Shown here: positions 44,950 through 56,229 of the stretch, one piece after another
How positions within the stretch are numbered: the stretch's first letter is position 1
Layout of the letters: each line of letters starts with the position of its first letter
Origin: Paramyrothecium sp. XJ0827
Lineage: Eukaryota > Ascomycota > Sordariomycetes > Hypocreales > Stachybotryaceae
Assembly (NCBI GenBank): GCA_020881915.1
Contig: JAJFPB010000002.1
Location: forward strand, 1,178,001 to 1,242,000
Direction: 5' to 3'
DNA length: 64,000 bases
The notes under the pieces: generated by a model
Databases searched by the model: none
Told to the model about the DNA's origin: nothing
The model's input: the letters and a program-made list of their open reading frames with translations, nothing else
Made by a program: the position numbers and the translations under genes

Positions 44950-46702
44950 TCAGTTTACGCCTACATCCTTCTCGAGGGAGCCCTTGCGGTCGACTTGCTC
45001 TGGTGCATATGGGTTCACCTTTGTCTTGGCAAACTTCCTTGCAGGGACACGCTGGTCGAATAGCATATCGAGCTCGGCATATGTGCGGTCCTTGGGCTCA
45101 GGGAGGCGGAGGAAGACCCAGACAACTGACATAAGACAGGTTCCGCCCCAGAAGAAAGCCGCCCGTGCACCCCAATCCCAAGCACCTGAAGAGAGCTGGT
45201 AGTTTGTCATGACATTGACAAAAATGTTGCTGGCATTGTAGGCTGCTCGCGCCATCACAATCGTCTTGGCCTTCAAACGGGTAGATGAAAGCTCAGAGAT
45301 CAAACTGTAGGTCACAGGACCGACAGCAAAGTCGTACACAAATGTGAAGAGGATGAGCATACCGCCAATGGCCCAGACAGAGGCGTTGCTGGTAGCAAAA
45401 GATAGGGAGCCCACAATGACGAGGATGAGGCACTGTCCGCACAGGCCGCTGAAATGGATCCGTCGTCGACCGAAACGGGACATTAGAAACCAAGAGCCAG
45501 CGGTTCCAACAAGACCCAGAGCGGAATTAGCCATGCTGAGAGAGAAGGAGTTTCGTGAGTCCATGCCGGCCTGTGTAAGGAAATACGAAAAGTACCCCAT
45601 TAGGTTCTGCCCGCCCAAGGTTTGCACGATCCACAGTCCAACCACAATCTCTGTACGACGTCGGTCGACGCCCTTGAAGCAGTCAATGTAGCCGACGCCT
45701 TCCTTGGCCTTCTTCTCCATCTCGTTGGTGTATTCAATCATCGCCAGAGTTTCGTCGACGTTGAAATCTGATTGGTTCCGTGACGTGAGGCGGAGAAGGG
45801 CTTCGCGAGCGCCTTTCCTGTCACCTTTGCGGACGAGCCACCACGGCGACCTACAAAGTAAGTTAGTCATGTTGAATATACAAACTGTTGGGATGAGGTC
45901 GTAAAACATACTCAGGGGCATACACCACTCCCGCAAGAATGAGGACAGGCCACACCCACTGAATGGCAAAAGGAATACGATAGGACCTTTCGTCGTTGTA
46001 GTCGATGGAACCGCGGTTGACGGCAGCAGCGAAGAATTGTCCAATGACCCAGCACATGTTGATAAACGTCGTGAGGTAGGGTCGGAGCATGACTGGAGAA
46101 ACCTCAGAGGCATAGGCCGGAGTAATACTCTGGAAAGCTCCCCAAGGGATACCTAGAGCAAGTCAGTTTGTGGAATACCAACTACTAGTTTCATTATATG
46201 ACTCACCGCAGAGAACCTCGCCAACAACCAGCACGGTTACATTTGGGGCGAAGAAGAGGACAAAGATGGTAGCAATCATCATAACCAAGAATCCAATCAT
46301 GGTCTTCTTCGCACCCCATCGGTCTGCCGTCCAGCCCGCAATGATCAAGCCAAAGATCTCGCCGGCGCGAGCACCGTTGGACAGGCCTGACTGCCAGGCT
46401 GCAGAGACTTGGTATTTGCCAGTTGACTCAACCCAGGTGCCGTACTTCTCGTTAAAGGGAGCTGATGCATAGAGATTTCCGAGGAGGGCCAGGTCGTAGC
46501 CCTCCATGATGAGCGTCGTGCTGAACAGGACTGACCAAAGACAAGCACGGGGATAGGTCTTGACGGCCTGCCACAGGCTCATGTTCTGCTCGGCCTCGGC
46601 GGCTTGCCGTGCCTCGCGGGCGATGAGGTCAGGCTGAAGCCCCTCATTGTGCTCGGTGTGGTTGCCCTTGTCCATGGTGGTGCCGTCTCGATCTTGGGCC
46701 AT
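44950..46702 (-). CDS. MFS sugar (maltose) permease
   Basis: Sugar-porter-family proton symporter in the plasma membrane, 545 residues. Three exons: 46702-46207, 46152-45912 and 45850-44950. The introns are 54 nt (GTGAGT...TCTAG) and 61 nt (GTATGT...TGTAG). Family motifs are GLIIAGWTADRWGAKKT between helices 2 and 3, ASEVSPVMLRPYLTT after helix 4, SPWWLVRKGDRKGA after helix 6, and SRFGRRRIHFSG between helices 8 and 9. The C-terminal end matches maltose/alpha-glucoside permeases of the MAL type (for example PEPKDRTYAELDMLF). The N-terminal 50 residues are hydrophilic and rich in Glu/Gln. It is divergent from the alpha-glucosidase gene and convergent with the activator, so import and hydrolysis of the same sugar are likely. 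A TATATAAA box lies 76-83 bp upstream of its ATG. Confidence 0.93.
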
Positions 46703-47478
46703 TTTTCTTGCGCCGAAAGTAGAGAAAGAGATGGAGAGCGATGCAGCGGCAGGTGAAAACGGACGTCAAGGTAGAGGTTTATATATGTACGACTCCATGC
46801 AAATTCTTGGGATGCGATGGGGTTCCCGGCTAGATAATATTGAGAAACATGGGGAAGTACCTAGTTTCTGCTTTCCCCAGATAGCCTCACATTTAAACAA
46901 TAGGAACCGTGCTGTCGGGCTACTGGGAGTCAGCAGATTAATCCGGGGGAGAAGAGCCTGCAAACGGTGTGGGGATGCGGAGAGGCGCCCAAGCGGCGGC
47001 GCCACTCGACAGTCTCGACAGGAGACTCCTGTCCCCCCTCTCTGGTCCGGTTCAGCATAAGAGACAGTGATTGGCACAAGCCTCTGAGGTCGGAGTTGTG
47101 TGGGTCAAGATGCTGCAAATGCGGAGTCTCCGCTACCCAATCTCGCCCTCTTCCTTGGACATGACATGAGATTTAGTCAGTGGCTTGATCGATCCCCACA
47201 ATGCATCCGGAGCAGTCCGCATGAACCCGACAACACAACAAAAGATTGATCGAAATTGTGGATCGTGTTGAGCTGCTAAATGTTCGGAACTGTTAGATAT
47301 TACGTGGAGTTCAACATTCGCCGACAACGCCGAGTGCTAATTTCTTTCTCTTTGATGAGCCGTATGCGTTCGGATCTTGTGTACACTCTCTGCCGGCCAC
47401 TCTGTTTATCTCCAATTCTCATTCAATCTGTCACTCCTCCTACTGCTGCTTCAGTAATCAGCCAACAACATATCCAGG
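46703..47478. promoter_or_regulatory. Divergent maltose permease/alpha-glucosidase promoter
   Basis: 776 bp between two start codons. It contains two direct CGG-N10-CGG pairs (46747-46762 and 46965-46980) and one inverted GCGGAG-T-CTCCGC (47121-47133), all candidate sites for the Zn2Cys6 regulator next door. CreA-type SYGGRG hexamers occur at 46943-46948, 46969-46974 and, on the minus strand, 46875-46880. These fit glucose repression plus maltose induction, as known for MAL and amylase genes. Binding is inferred from motifs only. Confidence 0.5.
46778..46785 (-). promoter_or_regulatory. TATA box of the permease gene
   Basis: TATATAAA on the minus strand, 76-83 bp upstream of the permease ATG at 46702. 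Position and sequence are typical for a strongly regulated fungal promoter. Confidence 0.6.
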
Positions 47479-49281
47479 ATGGGGTCCATGATATGGGACA
47501 CAGCTAATGGCTGTGTTGGAAAACATCCTTGGTGGAAGGACGCAACATTCTACCAAGTGTACCCTGCCAGCTTCAAAGATTCCAATGGCGACGGTTGGGG
47601 CGACCTGCCTGGTTTGATTTCCGAGATCGATTATCTCTACGACCTAGGTGTGGATGTCATCTGGGTTTCCCCCATCTTTGAGAGTCCACAGAAAGATATG
47701 GGTTACGACGTATCAGACTATCAACGCATTTACGCGCCTTACGGCGATGTTGGTGACGTTGATACGCTTGTTCATGAGGCCCATCGTCGCGGCATGAAAA
47801 TTATTCTAGATTTGGTCATTAACCACACTTCGGATCAACATGATTGGTTCAAGGAATCACGGTCATCAAAGAACAATCCCAAGCGAGACTGGTATATATG
47901 GAAGCCTGCTCGCTACGACCAGAACGGCCAACGTCAGCCCCCAACCAATTGGAGGGGTTACTTTGCTCTTCCCACATGGACTTGGGATGAGCATACCCAA
48001 GAATACTATCTGCACCTGTACGGCGCAGATCAACCCGACCTGAATTGGGAGAACGAAGAATGCAGGGAGGCAATCTATCAGAACACCATGAAGTTCTGGT
48101 TGGATCGCGGCGTGGACGGATTCAGAATCGATACTGTCAACAAATATTCAAAGCGGCAGGATTTTGTGGACGCACCTATCACAGATCCCAGCCTTCCGCA
48201 TCAGCCTGCGCCTGAAATGTGGTGCAACGGGCCAAGAATTCATCAATTCATCCAGGAGATGACCCAGAAGATGCTGGCCCCTTACAATGCGGTATCCGTT
48301 GGGGAGCTCTCAAACACGCCACTACCGTCCCAGGTTGTTCCCTATGTCTCAGCAGCAGCCAAGGAACTGGACATGGTGTTTGAATTCTCCATCATCCGCC
48401 TGGGAACGGGCAATATTCTCGGCGGCAAATACATTTACCAGCCCTATCCACTCTCCAGGCTGAAGACTCTGACTGATACGTGGCAACGATTCATCGAGGG
48501 AACGGATGCATGGACCACCGTTTTCATTGAAAATCACGACAATGGCAGGGCAGTCTCGAGATTCGGTGACACGTCAAGTCCTGAGTGGTGGTCGAAATCC
48601 GCGAAGACAATTGCGCTCTGGCAGGCCACCTTGACGGGAACCTTGTTCCTGTATCAAGGACAAGAGGTTGGCATGACCAACATGCCTGAGGCGTGGGGTG
48701 TAGAGGAATACAAGGACGTCGAGAGCAAGAACTTTTATGCCGAGGCCGTAGCTTCTGGCGACGAGAAGCGCATACAGGCCACCCTAGATGGCATCCGGAT
48801 TCTGGCACGAGACCACTCCAGAATCCCATTCCAATGGAACGATGGGCCCCAAGCTGGCTTTACGTCCAAGAATGCCACGCCGTGGATGAGAGTGCACGAC
48901 AATCATACTTCGATCAATGCAGCCCAGCAAAAACGGGACCCGTCGTCGGTGCTAAACTTCTACAAAGACGTCCTTCGGCTGAGGAAACAGCACCGAGAAG
49001 TGTTCATTCATGGAAACTTCCGGCTTATTGAAACCGGGGACGAATCCATTTTTGCTTTCATGAAGGAGGAGGCCGTGGATCAACGCAGCGCGAGGAAACC
49101 GAAGAAGGCAGTGGTGATACTCAACATGTCGCGCGAGGACCGTCGAGGACCTGATGTCTCTGGTCTCCTAGGAGATGCAGCCAAGGTTCTAATTAGCACG
49201 CAAAGTGTCAATGGGGCTGCGTCCAAGGGGAGCTACGTCATGATCAGTGGTTGGGAGGGCAGGGTATGGGTGAACTTCTAA
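47479..49281 (+). CDS. Alpha-glucosidase (maltase), glycoside hydrolase family 13
   Basis: 600-residue single-exon enzyme that cleaves alpha-1,4 and possibly alpha-1,6 glucosidic bonds of maltose-type sugars. It has the complete (beta/alpha)8 layout of fungal maltases: WWKDATFYQVYPASF at the start, conserved region I DLVINHTSDQHDWF, region II DGFRIDTVN with nucleophile D218, region III with acid/base E276 in SVGELSN, and region IV FIENHDNGR with D354. The spacing matches yeast MAL maltases and isomaltases. There is no signal peptide, so the enzyme is intracellular and relies on the neighbouring permease for substrate. The ATG at 47479 is followed in frame by a second ATG three codons on. It is the enzymatic part of the MAL-like cluster. 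Confidence 0.96.
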   Translation: MGSMIWDTANGCVGKHPWWKDATFYQVYPASFKDSNGDGWGDLPGLISEIDYLYDLGVDVIWVSPIFESPQKDMGYDVSDYQRIYAPYGDVGDVDTLVHEAHRRGMKIILDLVINHTSDQHDWFKESRSSKNNPKRDWYIWKPARYDQNGQRQPPTNWRGYFALPTWTWDEHTQEYYLHLYGADQPDLNWENEECREAIYQNTMKFWLDRGVDGFRIDTVNKYSKRQDFVDAPITDPSLPHQPAPEMWCNGPRIHQFIQEMTQKMLAPYNAVSVGELSNTPLPSQVVPYVSAAAKELDMVFEFSIIRLGTGNILGGKYIYQPYPLSRLKTLTDTWQRFIEGTDAWTTVFIENHDNGRAVSRFGDTSSPEWWSKSAKTIALWQATLTGTLFLYQGQEVGMTNMPEAWGVEEYKDVESKNFYAEAVASGDEKRIQATLDGIRILARDHSRIPFQWNDGPQAGFTSKNATPWMRVHDNHTSINAAQQKRDPSSVLNFYKDVLRLRKQHREVFIHGNFRLIETGDESIFAFMKEEAVDQRSARKPKKAVVILNMSREDRRGPDVSGLLGDAAKVLISTQSVNGAASKGSYVMISGWEGRVWVNF

Positions 49282-49674
49282 TTAAATGCTTGATTTGACA
49301 TGTACATAGACATTTTCATGATTCTGGTACAACACCACGATGAACATGAAGCTGATGTTTTACAACTTCTTCTTTCTATAGATTTCCAATCACACTTGTT
49401 CGACGTCTTGAACAGCAAACTCAACGCGCTTCTATTTCAAGTGTTTTGCATCCTCAAGAACGGAACTCACCAAAGATATGATTGGAGTAAGTTCCTCCGC
49501 ACAATCCGAGCATTAGCTAGAATCAACCTTGTCTACGTCCTACTACCCTGGGATCGGTGGTCGATATAAGGGCAATGCCCATGGAAATGCACCCTCCATA
49601 GGATCCTTACATTCGATGAAGCCAAAGACAGGCGCCCTGGCTATCAGGGGAGTTACCTGGTTGGTAATTCGCCT
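49282..49674. other. Short region without a gene
   Basis: 3' flank of the alpha-glucosidase gene. A few open codons exist, but nothing supports a gene. Confidence 0.5.
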
Positions 49675-50184
49675 TTAAATCATGTGGGAACCAAGGAGAA
49701 ATTTGTCCGTCAAATAGAAAATGGTTGTCTCCCATATGGCACGGGCTGTGGCTTAGCTGGACCTTTCGCAGTCTGCAACAGTTGACTTGTAACGTCGCCG
49801 TTGGTATCGGGCTAAAACAGCGCTGAGTGCCCTAGCAGACAGCGTGGCGGCTGACCCATCCGTGGCATGGGTCTCTTCAAGCATTCGTCGCATCTCATTG
49901 ACGAGGATCACGACGTCACCGATACCCATATTGCAGCCCTGGCCAGTACTCGGAGTGTACTTGTGGGCGGCATCGCCGACAAGTACGATGCGGCCAAAGT
50001 GCCTGTGCTTGAGCACGCGATCCTCGAGGTTGGTCATCCCAGCCCCGAGCCGGTTGGCGTATACTTCTTCAAGATTCACGCATTGCGTGATGGGCGCAAG
50101 ATAGGATACCATCAAAACTGGGATCCGCCCTTCAAGAACCTTACCAAATGAGGACATGGGAAGGAAGAGACGAAATTTTGCCAT
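49675..50184 (-). pseudogene. Remnant of an FAD-dependent monooxygenase
   Basis: A minus-strand stretch encodes the C-terminal FAD-binding part of a salicylate-hydroxylase/PaxM-like flavin monooxygenase. The diagnostic motif is GRIVLVGDAAHKYTPSTGQGCNMGIGD, where GDAAH binds FAD. It is followed by ALSAVLARYQRRR. A stop at 49753-49755 interrupts the frame, but family-like sequence (ARAIWETTIFYLTDKFLLGS) continues to a second stop at 49675-49677. Upstream, KNYLVAIPNGK in another frame at about 50178-50210 looks like the preceding strand region, so a frameshift lies there. The N-terminal GxGxxG half, about 250 residues, is missing. The gene is dead; an origin as a 6-MSA- or salicylate-modifying enzyme is speculative. 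Confidence 0.8.
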
Positions 50185-51906
50185 TGGGAATCGCGACTAG
50201 GTAGTTCTTGGCAGCATTCTCGTCGAGCGGGGAGGGCCCTCCTCTTCGTAATTTTGGCAGCGGAGTTTCGATCGATAAGGAAACGTTTGAATTAGAAGTG
50301 TCAGCATTACCCGGCGGATTTATCAGGTGTATTGCCTAATCGAGCAAACGTGCCGCCTGGACAAGGAGTTCTGCCGTGATTTATGTGCGCGCAGTGTCTC
50401 CAGATCTGGCATCGCTACGTTTCCTCACATATGCCACGCAACCAAGTAAGCAATGGCCATGCCACAGTCAACGAACCTTATTGGTTATCAACCAAGTCTT
50501 CAGCGATAAAGCCAGGACACCATGCAGATGCATTGCTTATACCCCACTCGTTCCCTAACGTTTTGATTCGTTGTTCGAGTTGTTACTGTGTTACCTCCAT
50601 TCGTTGAGAAATGGTTATGTGGGTGAGTTTTCGCTTTTGGTTGCATGAGGAGTTCGTTTTTGGGGTGAACTTGGTTTCGTTTGTCTGCAAATTCTAATCT
50701 GTGGGTGGTGATTACATGATAAACCACGATATTAAACAAGAATGCGGCCATGGGCACATTAAGATGAGCAAAGTTGCAATGGGACATTCTGAAATCTTTC
50801 CGCGGTCACGACCTGACCAACGGCTTACATCACTCGCAACTGTTTCAACAGCATCCCTCGTGAAGCCGCAAATCATAACGAATCAGACAGGTGTTTTACG
50901 AGCTCAAAGTGTCGAATAATAGATTAGCATTTGCAGTTTTCTCCATGTTGTTTGTGTTGTTTTCACGCAGTGTTGGCGTTACTACATTGTGTTCTGAGAG
51001 TCCCCCCTTCCCATTAGAAACTCGAGCCTCGTTGCCATATTCACATTGGAATAGCTCGATATTTGCCTGCTCTACACCAACCCCCAGTTTGTTTGCTTAT
51101 GGAGATTCAGGCGCGCGGCGTGTATCGGTGGGACGGTGATGGGGTGGCGGCCGTTACTGTGGAGTCCTAGTCGCGCACATAACTGCCAGTTGTTCCACCC
51201 TTCACCGCCCTGTGAATGCAGGCAAGTTAGGACTTGATGGCCGATGATTATCGGGCAACCTTGCCAGGATCCCGTCATCAACTAATGATGCAAGTAATCT
51301 TCCGCCTGGAGCACGATCCTTCGACTAGGTAGCTTGGACATCGAGACTACCACGTCGCTAACACAACAACAAGCCTGTGCTCTATGCTAACGCCGTTTAG
51401 CGGATTTAAGTCCGGGTACATGAAAGACCAATCGTGTTCCGGACCGAAGGTACTTTTAATATCGTTCGGGCAGCGGAGCGGAGAAGGCACTTCACATGCA
51501 GCAATGCGGCTTGAGACGAAAGTTGCCGCCGCGCCCGGCCTAAGAGTGTGCAAGTCAGCACTTGCCAGGGTCTTCGGTGGAGTTGGTAGGAAACACCCAC
51601 GTACTGTGCACATATCGCACTGGAGTGAAAAGTGGCCCTGCGGGTACAAGCTTCTGTTGCTGCTGACTGGATCGTCGCAAAGCCTGAACCTTGTTGGCCA
51701 TGGTGTGGTATCGCTGCGTTGGTGAATCACATCGTCTATTGTCCCATCTCGGGTTCAGGTAGCCGAAATAGGTGTGAACCGGCAAACGACCACCGCTCCT
51801 TCACTAAAACTATATAAGGGCCATAACGCCCTGCTGTTTTCTTACCCGTCAAATCAGGGATCAACCTGCCTTTCAACCTTTGGGCGATTTATCATATTAA
51901 ACAACC
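50185..51906. other. Region without an intact gene
   Basis: Apart from a few bases of the monooxygenase remnant at its left end and the aldolase promoter at its right end, I see no supported coding region. The missing N-terminal half of the monooxygenase was not found here. Confidence 0.5.
51811..51818 (+). promoter_or_regulatory. TATA box of the aldolase gene
   Basis: TATATAAG lies 89-96 bp upstream of the ATG at 51907, followed by a pyrimidine-containing leader. Typical spacing for a fungal core promoter. Confidence 0.6.
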
Positions 51907-52961
51907 ATGTCTTTCGGCACCAACGAGGGAATGGCAGCTTACGCTGCCCCATCTTTGTTTCAACCTCACCGAGCCAGACAAGCTATTAGAGACGCTCACG
52001 AGAAGAAGATCCCTCCCATCCTCTGCTACTATGCAGGTCTGAGTTCCATCCCCATTACTAGGTTTCTAGCTCCCATGGGCTTCGATGCTGTTTGGATTGA
52101 TTGGGAACACAGCTCCTGCGATGTGGAGACAATGACCACCATGGTTCACGAAGCCATTTTTATGAGCCAAGGGCGTACTATTCCATTCGTCAGAGTCCCT
52201 GGGCATGACCATGCGGCCATCGGGTGGGCTTTGGATGCTGGTGCAAGCATCGTTGTCCCTCAAGTAAGTGGCCAATCAGTCTACTAGTAGTGAGCCTGTT
52301 ATATTAACAAACCTGTTAATAGGTTGAAACTGTTAAAGAGGCCCAACATGTTATTTCTTCAGCCAAGTTCGGAACGAAGCAGAAAGGCACACGTTCTGCA
52401 CCACCTTTCCGATACGTTCCCTTCTTGACTGACACACCCTACGACTCCACTCGTGACCTCCACAAGTGCTTGAATGACCAAGCGGCCATCATGATTCAGA
52501 TCGAGTCTCTTGAAGGTATTGACAAATCATCTATCAATTCGCGAAGTTGTTTTTACTGACAGCCGGGTTTGCCAGGCATCAATAATCTGGACGCGATCTT
52601 GACTGAAGTGCAAGATATTGACATCGTTTGGCTCGGCTCCCTCGACGCCCGTGTCTCAATGAACTTGCCCGGGAATTTCGGCTTTGGCGAAGAACCAGAG
52701 TGGTTAGCTGCCAAGGAGAAGTTTTTCTCTGTTATGAGGAAACACGACAAGCCATATGGAGGCTTTGCCATCGCTAGTGCTCCGTTTGGTTCACCGGAGA
52801 CGATCACGCAAGCGGCGGAAACAATGTCATTCATGACAATCACTGGCGATGTTTTACACCTTGGGTTCTTGGCAAATGACCTGAAACAGGCACGAGAGCT
52901 GGTATCGCTGAACAATAAGGCAAACGGGAACGGTACGAAGAATGGCCACGGGACGGCATAG
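51907..52961 (+). CDS. HpcH/HpaI family aldolase
   Basis: Class II-type aldolase or lyase that cleaves 2-keto-3-deoxy or related hydroxy-oxo acids to pyruvate and an aldehyde. Exons are 51907-52263, 52323-52515 and 52576-52961, with introns of 59 and 60 nt (GTAAGT...AATAG, GTATTG...TGCCAG); 311 residues. Family motifs in order: GFDAVWIDWEHSSCD (active-site Asp/Glu-His), PFVRVPGHDH, LDAGASIVVPQVET, and MIQIESLEGINNLDAI, in which Glu and the later Asp hold the metal. GSLDARVSMNLP and FLANDLKQARELV close the barrel. The C terminus ends in a short Asn/Gly/Lys tail. The TATA box and clean splice sites suggest an active gene. Its natural substrate is unknown. It lies 1.7 kb from the monooxygenase relic, which could hint at a former aromatic-catabolic pair. 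Confidence 0.93.
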
Positions 52962-55900
52962 ATAGTATCACTTGTACACATATATGAAAGCGCTGGAGAT
53001 ATCACGATAATATGGAACATTATACACATCTCACTCTATCTGTGTCTATATTTGATATTCTCAAATTTGTGTCATCTTAATAAAATTCTCAACATTATAC
53101 ACATGGATTTACGATGGCTATCATTGGAAGAGTGTATGCACGTTTCGATAAGAGCAATTACAACGCACCGCAACTATATTCGAAGTTCAATTATTCACTG
53201 CCAATCCACAAGTTTTCATATGGTAGATGGTGAAAATTGGATGAGACTTGTTTCACTTCGATCAAGACAATGATGGATTCAAGAAAGCTCGGCAAAGGAG
53301 AGCAAACTGTCTGATCAATGCCAGGAAAAGTACCGATCTAGCACCACAAGATGGTTTACAATCGATTGTCCAAAACCGGGACTCTAAGCACATACATGGA
53401 AGTTGCACAAGTCTGCAGAGACACTGGAGATACTAAAAAATAGCCAAATTCTCATAGTAAATTGTTGTCTACGAAGGATTAACACGTGCTGTGGAGATAG
53501 TCGTCCCCGTCGGCCTTGGGTGGTTAAAACTAGCCAAGCTGAAGGGTAGATCGACTAACTATTGCTGCATTTTGACTCAACCGAATAACTAGAACTTAGG
53601 CTAGAGATAGTGAGGCTTGGTTATGTAATGGATCTTTTCTTCAAGAAATACTATTATAATTCTTAGTTTTATTTATATTTGGTTCTCAGGTTAGCGTAGA
53701 TAGAGTAAGAGGAATAATTCTCTTATCCTGGAAACAAGTATATTTTTCTTTCTTTTTTCTTTCTCTCGTTTATATATTTTAGCTTTCTTTCCAAAAATAC
53801 AATAATAGTAATGAGAATGAACCAAGTGGCATACCACTTCTCGAGTCTACGGAGCAATACTAACCAACACTGGGGGACTTTACTTACGACCTAGCTAGCA
53901 ATCACCTGAAGCAAGGAACGAGGCCGGAATTGTGCGTTAATGCGACACCGGGACTGACAAAACATCAATACCGCCCAGTGCACCTCGCCATTTCGACGAA
54001 GGAGCCGTAGAGAGTTATAAAGCCGGAAAAGTGTTGTCCTTGTTTCTGCGGCCTCATTATGTCAAATGTTTGCTGGAGCCATGGTCTCACTACATGTTGG
54101 CTGAGGTACTTTGTAAATTGCCTTCGGAGAGGCGAAGAGTCTGAGTTGTTGAGGGCGTGGGGGCCTTGCCACTGGCAATAACCATACCGCCAATCAGCTT
54201 CCAGTCCTTCGACGAGCTTCAATCCGGCGTTGTCACTATAGGACACCTTCTGGGATGGAGGGGAGGCAACGTGCGAGGCATTTGCACAGGTCGTTGGGTG
54301 TCCAGTGCCAAGAATTGCAGCAACACCCTAAGCGTTGCTGAGCTCACGGGATGAGGCAATCTCAGAGAAGGACTGACGACCTCCCAAATTACTCCCTCAT
54401 CCGGCAATCAAAAACGCGAACGCATTCTAAAGAGAGAGAGTTCATCTATGACCCTTCGTATCGGGTAGAGATGCCCCAAGGTGTGTGTCTTCAACTTGAG
54501 CCTGGTAACATCGCTTCCCTTCCCGCAAAGTGTTTGGCGTGTCATTCGATCTCAATTACGTACCAGGAACGACAAAGCCCTCCCTCTGACAAAAAAAAAA
54601 AACCGCTCAAAATCGGATGACGAACGTAATCCGAATCATCAATGCCTACAACAGAATCAAGGACCTGGCTCTCAACCGAGTGGCAGTCAGGTATCAAGGT
54701 GGTCTAAAGATCCCGCAGTAAGGATGATCACGCGGATCATTCGCCCGAGGCAACGTAAGAAAGTTTCGGGAATGCCACACCGAGCAGCTGCAAGAACAAC
54801 GTACGAGTCTCGCCTGCTTCTGAGCCCACCTCGACCAGGACGCTGGTCTCGCCACGTTGGGTGGCGCGGATGGGTCTGTCTTGTCGAAACGAAAGAGAAA
54901 ACAATGTACCAAAATCCTCTGGGAAATTTGTCAGACATCATCGCATATGTACGGTAGCGAAAACGGGTCGAGTAGTCGGTTGAGCGAATCATACTCTTCC
55001 AAACCTATACATGCAGGCCGACAGGGAACCCGGTTCACCCCAATCTGGGGTAAGGCATACGTGGGGAGAGGTGAGTGGGGGAGGAGGCCATGCATGCAAT
55101 GGAACAACAAGCACATGAAGGCCTGGCTCAAAGTGTCTCGATGCATTGGTGCCTATGCCAACCCGAACTCCAGGATGGTCCCCATGTAAGCTTAACATCG
55201 CCTGCGCCCCGTCCGCTCCCGAGATGACAGGTAGGGGTGTTGCTTCGCGAAGCAATATCCTACGTCGCCGGGTCACCTGCTCAAGAACGACTCGTCACCA
55301 TGAGCCGTAGCTTGCAGCCAGGGTCATGTTGCATGATGCAAACCGGCCGTACCCACTTCGGACATGACGATGGGAGACGGCGAGTAACACGTCTGCGGCT
55401 GAGGCAACTGCTGTTGCCCTCGGCTTCTCCTTGATCACCAGACACACGTCGGCAGAGTCCCTGACCGCGACGGATCCTCCACCCCATCCAATAGACGTCT
55501 ACCCCGACGGCGCGCGATGAGTGCGGGGTCCCCGCGATCTTCAACCCTCCCTCTCCGGATTTCAACCAGCAGGTGGATGACAAAATGCTGATCCGCCCGC
55601 AACTACCGAAGCACGGGCGAAATTGTACGGAACGGCCGCAAGTTGGTGACTGGACCCCGGCCAAAACTTGTAGAAAATTCTGTCATTCGATCACAAATGA
55701 CTGAAGATGAAGCGTCGCTTATCATTTCCGCAATCGAGGCCGTCACCAACGCTCTTTTTCGAAGTATGGGTTGCTGCAACCAGTCTCAAGCATTCCTGTA
55801 ACCGGGACCGACCATCGGGTGACGTTGCAGTCGGATAGACGCACTTGTAAGCTGCATGTCTGCAGGTTCACAGCTCGCAAACAAGGCGCACGAGCGGCTT

Positions 55901-56229
55901 TTTTGGTCTTTTTTATTTGTCTTCTTCCCCACGATCTCCCAAACCGCGACAGCCTGCGTCTGGTATGGGATGCCAGGGCCTGCTTATTAGTTGCACAGCC
56001 TGTTGGCTGCATGTGTTTTCTCGGATACTGGCGGCTCCGTGGACAAATTCACCGCACTTGGAAAGAGGACGGGAACCACAGCATGGATAAGAAGAATCGA
56101 AGTTGTTTTTTGTGTACAGTGACTGCAGTGGAGAATCCCGAGTCCACCTATTAGAAGCCCTCGGATCGCGACGCCTTCACGCCACCCAGCTCATCGACCT
56201 CCGCCGTCTTCAGCTCGCCCCAGATTCGG
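52962..56229. other. Long region without a supported gene
   Basis: 3.3 kb. The left part (53.0-53.9 kb) is AT-rich with T-rich tracts, and stops fill all frames. An A-run lies at 54592-54602. The right part (54.7-55.7 kb) is GC-richer with open frames on both strands but no recognisable protein. A 16-bp perfect palindrome lies at 55240-55255. A decayed mobile element is possible but no end repeats or transposase motifs were found. Confidence 0.45.
55240..55255. repeat. 16-bp perfect palindrome TTGCTTCGCGAAGCAA
   Basis: The sequence is its own reverse complement over 16 bases with a central CGCG. It is too short for a terminator stem by itself and could be a protein-binding site. It lies in gene-free DNA about 2 kb from the DapA-like gene's start and 1 kb from its stop. 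Confidence 0.6.

Noticed and set aside
52962..53900. AT-rich segment as an LTR or other transposon end
   Set aside because: No terminal repeat pair, target-site duplication or element protein could be seen.
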